DNA from: an uncultured Collinsella sp.
GTDB lineage: Bacteria > Actinomycetota > Coriobacteriia > Coriobacteriales > Coriobacteriaceae
Direction of reading: 5' to 3'
Assembly: GCA_900544725.1 (NCBI GenBank)
Contig: UQWK01000050.1
Location: 1-15,781, forward strand
DNA length: 15,781 bases
Part shown: piece after piece, positions 14,996 through 15,781 of the stretch
How positions within the stretch are numbered: position 1 is the first letter of the stretch
Layout: every line of letters starts with the position of its first letter
Notes under the pieces: generated by a model
Database searches by the model: none
Seen by the model: the letters and a program-made list of their open reading frames with translations, nothing else
Told to the model about the DNA's origin: nothing
Program-made: the position numbers and the translations under genes

Positions 14996-15034
14996 CGAGC
15001 GGGGGTAACCTCGCAGGTTTGTGTAAGTCAGCGA

Positions 15035-15170
15035 AAGTGCTCCATTTGAGACAAGGTGGCCTAAAAGAGGAGGGAAGCGTATGGATATACGCGACCGACG
15101 ATTGAAGGCCAGGTTGTCCAAATGGGGCACTTGCAGCGTCGAGATGAAACGCGGTTTGGTAAAACCGCGT
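15035..15170 (+). promoter_or_regulatory. Structured leader of the ABC exporter gene
   Basis: An imperfect inverted repeat joins 15035-15062 with 15106-15132: AAGTGC/GCACTT, CCATTTG/CAAATGG, GACAA/TTGTC and TGGCCT/AGGCCA, with one wobble, one bulged A and a GG/GG internal loop. Its loop of about 43 nt contains GAGGAGGG and the ATG at 15081. A perfect 9-bp hairpin, ACGCGGTTT (15149-15157) with 15162-15170 and loop GGTA, lies just before AAGGTGATT and the ATG at 15180. The pairing is seen directly. A regulatory role (attenuation, riboswitch-like control) is inference. A dispersed palindrome is an alternative. Confidence 0.6.
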
Positions 15171-15781
15171 AAGGTGATTATGCTGAAGAGGTTTTTGTCT
15201 TATTACAAGCCCCAGATGGGGCTTTTTGTTGCCGATACTGTTTGCGCTCTGGTGCTTGCCGCCATTGACCTGGCGTTTCCTATCATTCTGCGCAATCTGA
15301 CCGGCGGGCTCTTTACCCAAGGTCAGGCTGCCATTATGCAAGCGCTCGGTATGATCGCGGTGGGCATGGTGCTGATGTATGCCATCCGCTGCGCCTGCCG
15401 CTACTTTGTGAGCTATTGGGGCCATGTGATGGGCGCGCGCATGGAGTCCAAGATGCGCGAGGACCTGTTCGATCAGTACGAGCGCTTTAGCTTTGCGTAC
15501 TTCGATCGCAACAGCTCGGGCGACATGATGAGCCGCGTGGTCAACGACCTGTTCGACATCTGCGAGGCGGCACATCACGTGCCCGAGTGGATCATCATCT
15601 GCGGCATCGAGATTATCGGCTCGTTTGTGATCCTCTTTACTATTGCCCCGGGGCTGGCGCTTGCCATGGCTGTGGTGACGGCGGCGTTCGCGGTCATCAT
15701 GTTTTGGCAGAACATGCGCATGCGCGAGGTCTTTAGCGACAACCGCAAAAAGATCAGCGGCATCAATGCGCAGCTGCAGGA
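15081..15781 (+). CDS. ABC exporter, membrane-domain part (cut by window end)
   Basis: The frame stays open to the last base. From the ATG at 15180 the protein reads MLKRFLSYYKPQMGLFV, which is how the multidrug/lipid-type ABC exporter family with fused membrane and ATPase domains usually starts. Hydrophobic helices follow (about 15220-15290, 15340-15400, 15590-15710), with the family segment FAYFDRNSSGDMMSRVVNDL. The ATPase domain lies beyond the window. The ATG at 15081, in frame 33 codons earlier, has a far better ribosome binding site (GAGGAGGG, 6 nt upstream), but the extra residues (MDIRDRRLKARLSKWG...) look unlike the family and overlap RNA structure. The true start is therefore unsettled. 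Substrate is unknown. A partner half-transporter may follow. Confidence 0.85.
   Translation, partial: MDIRDRRLKARLSKWGTCSVEMKRGLVKPRKVIMLKRFLSYYKPQMGLFVADTVCALVLAAIDLAFPIILRNLTGGLFTQGQAAIMQALGMIAVGMVLMYAIRCACRYFVSYWGHVMGARMESKMREDLFDQYERFSFAYFDRNSSGDMMSRVVNDLFDICEAAHHVPEWIIICGIEIIGSFVILFTIAPGLALAMAVVTAAFAVIMFWQNMRMREVFSDNRKKISGINAQLQ

Overview
The window looks like chromosomal DNA from a high-GC member of the Coriobacteriia (Actinomycetota), most likely Collinsella or a close relative. This is inferred from strongly G/C-biased codon use, the gene order and the protein style; no database search was possible. Most of it is core housekeeping DNA, with one lower-GC accessory patch at about 6.05-7.33 kb.

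Layout. At 1-402 there is a short tRNA unit, Ile(GAT)-Ala(TGC)-Ile(GAT), with its own promoter and terminator and no rRNA genes in view. At 544-1911 three closely spaced plus-strand genes encode a bifunctional-nuclease (BFN) family protein, a small two-helix membrane protein and an unrecognised acidic protein. typA (2029-3867) follows with a strong terminator. Two minus-strand genes come next: an exported, bactofilin-like beta-helix protein with a multi-pass membrane C-terminus, and a UPF0126/TRIC-type membrane protein. A minus-strand gene for a PD-(D/E)XK (DUF559/Vsr-like) nuclease-domain protein is bracketed by two almost identical 67-bp hairpin repeats. Two tRNA-Ser genes (CGA and GGA, minus strand) each have a terminator.

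After a gene-free, AT-richer stretch of about 400 nt, the conserved replication/translation operon rpsF-ssb-rpsR-rplI (8125-9816) runs from a near-consensus promoter to a strong terminator. dnaB, purA and purD follow, then a Nudix hydrolase of the ADP-ribose pyrophosphatase type, and finally the 5' part of an ABC exporter that runs off the window end. S6, SSB and S18 are classically co-transcribed. DnaB is the replicative helicase. PurA and PurD act in AMP synthesis and the early purine pathway.

Most notable observations. (1) purA is broken by a 43-bp tandem duplication whose copies differ at one base. Removing one copy restores an ordinary 428-residue enzyme, so this is either a real lesion in a central purine gene or an assembly/haplotype-join artefact. 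(2) Two 67-bp hairpin repeats (65/67 identical, same orientation) flank the nuclease gene and give that region the look of a small cassette. (3) The ABC exporter is preceded by a long imperfect stem-loop enclosing a strong ribosome binding site and ATG, followed by a perfect 9-bp hairpin just before the ATG where family homology appears to start. I see no CRISPR array, phage genes or insertion-sequence transposase.
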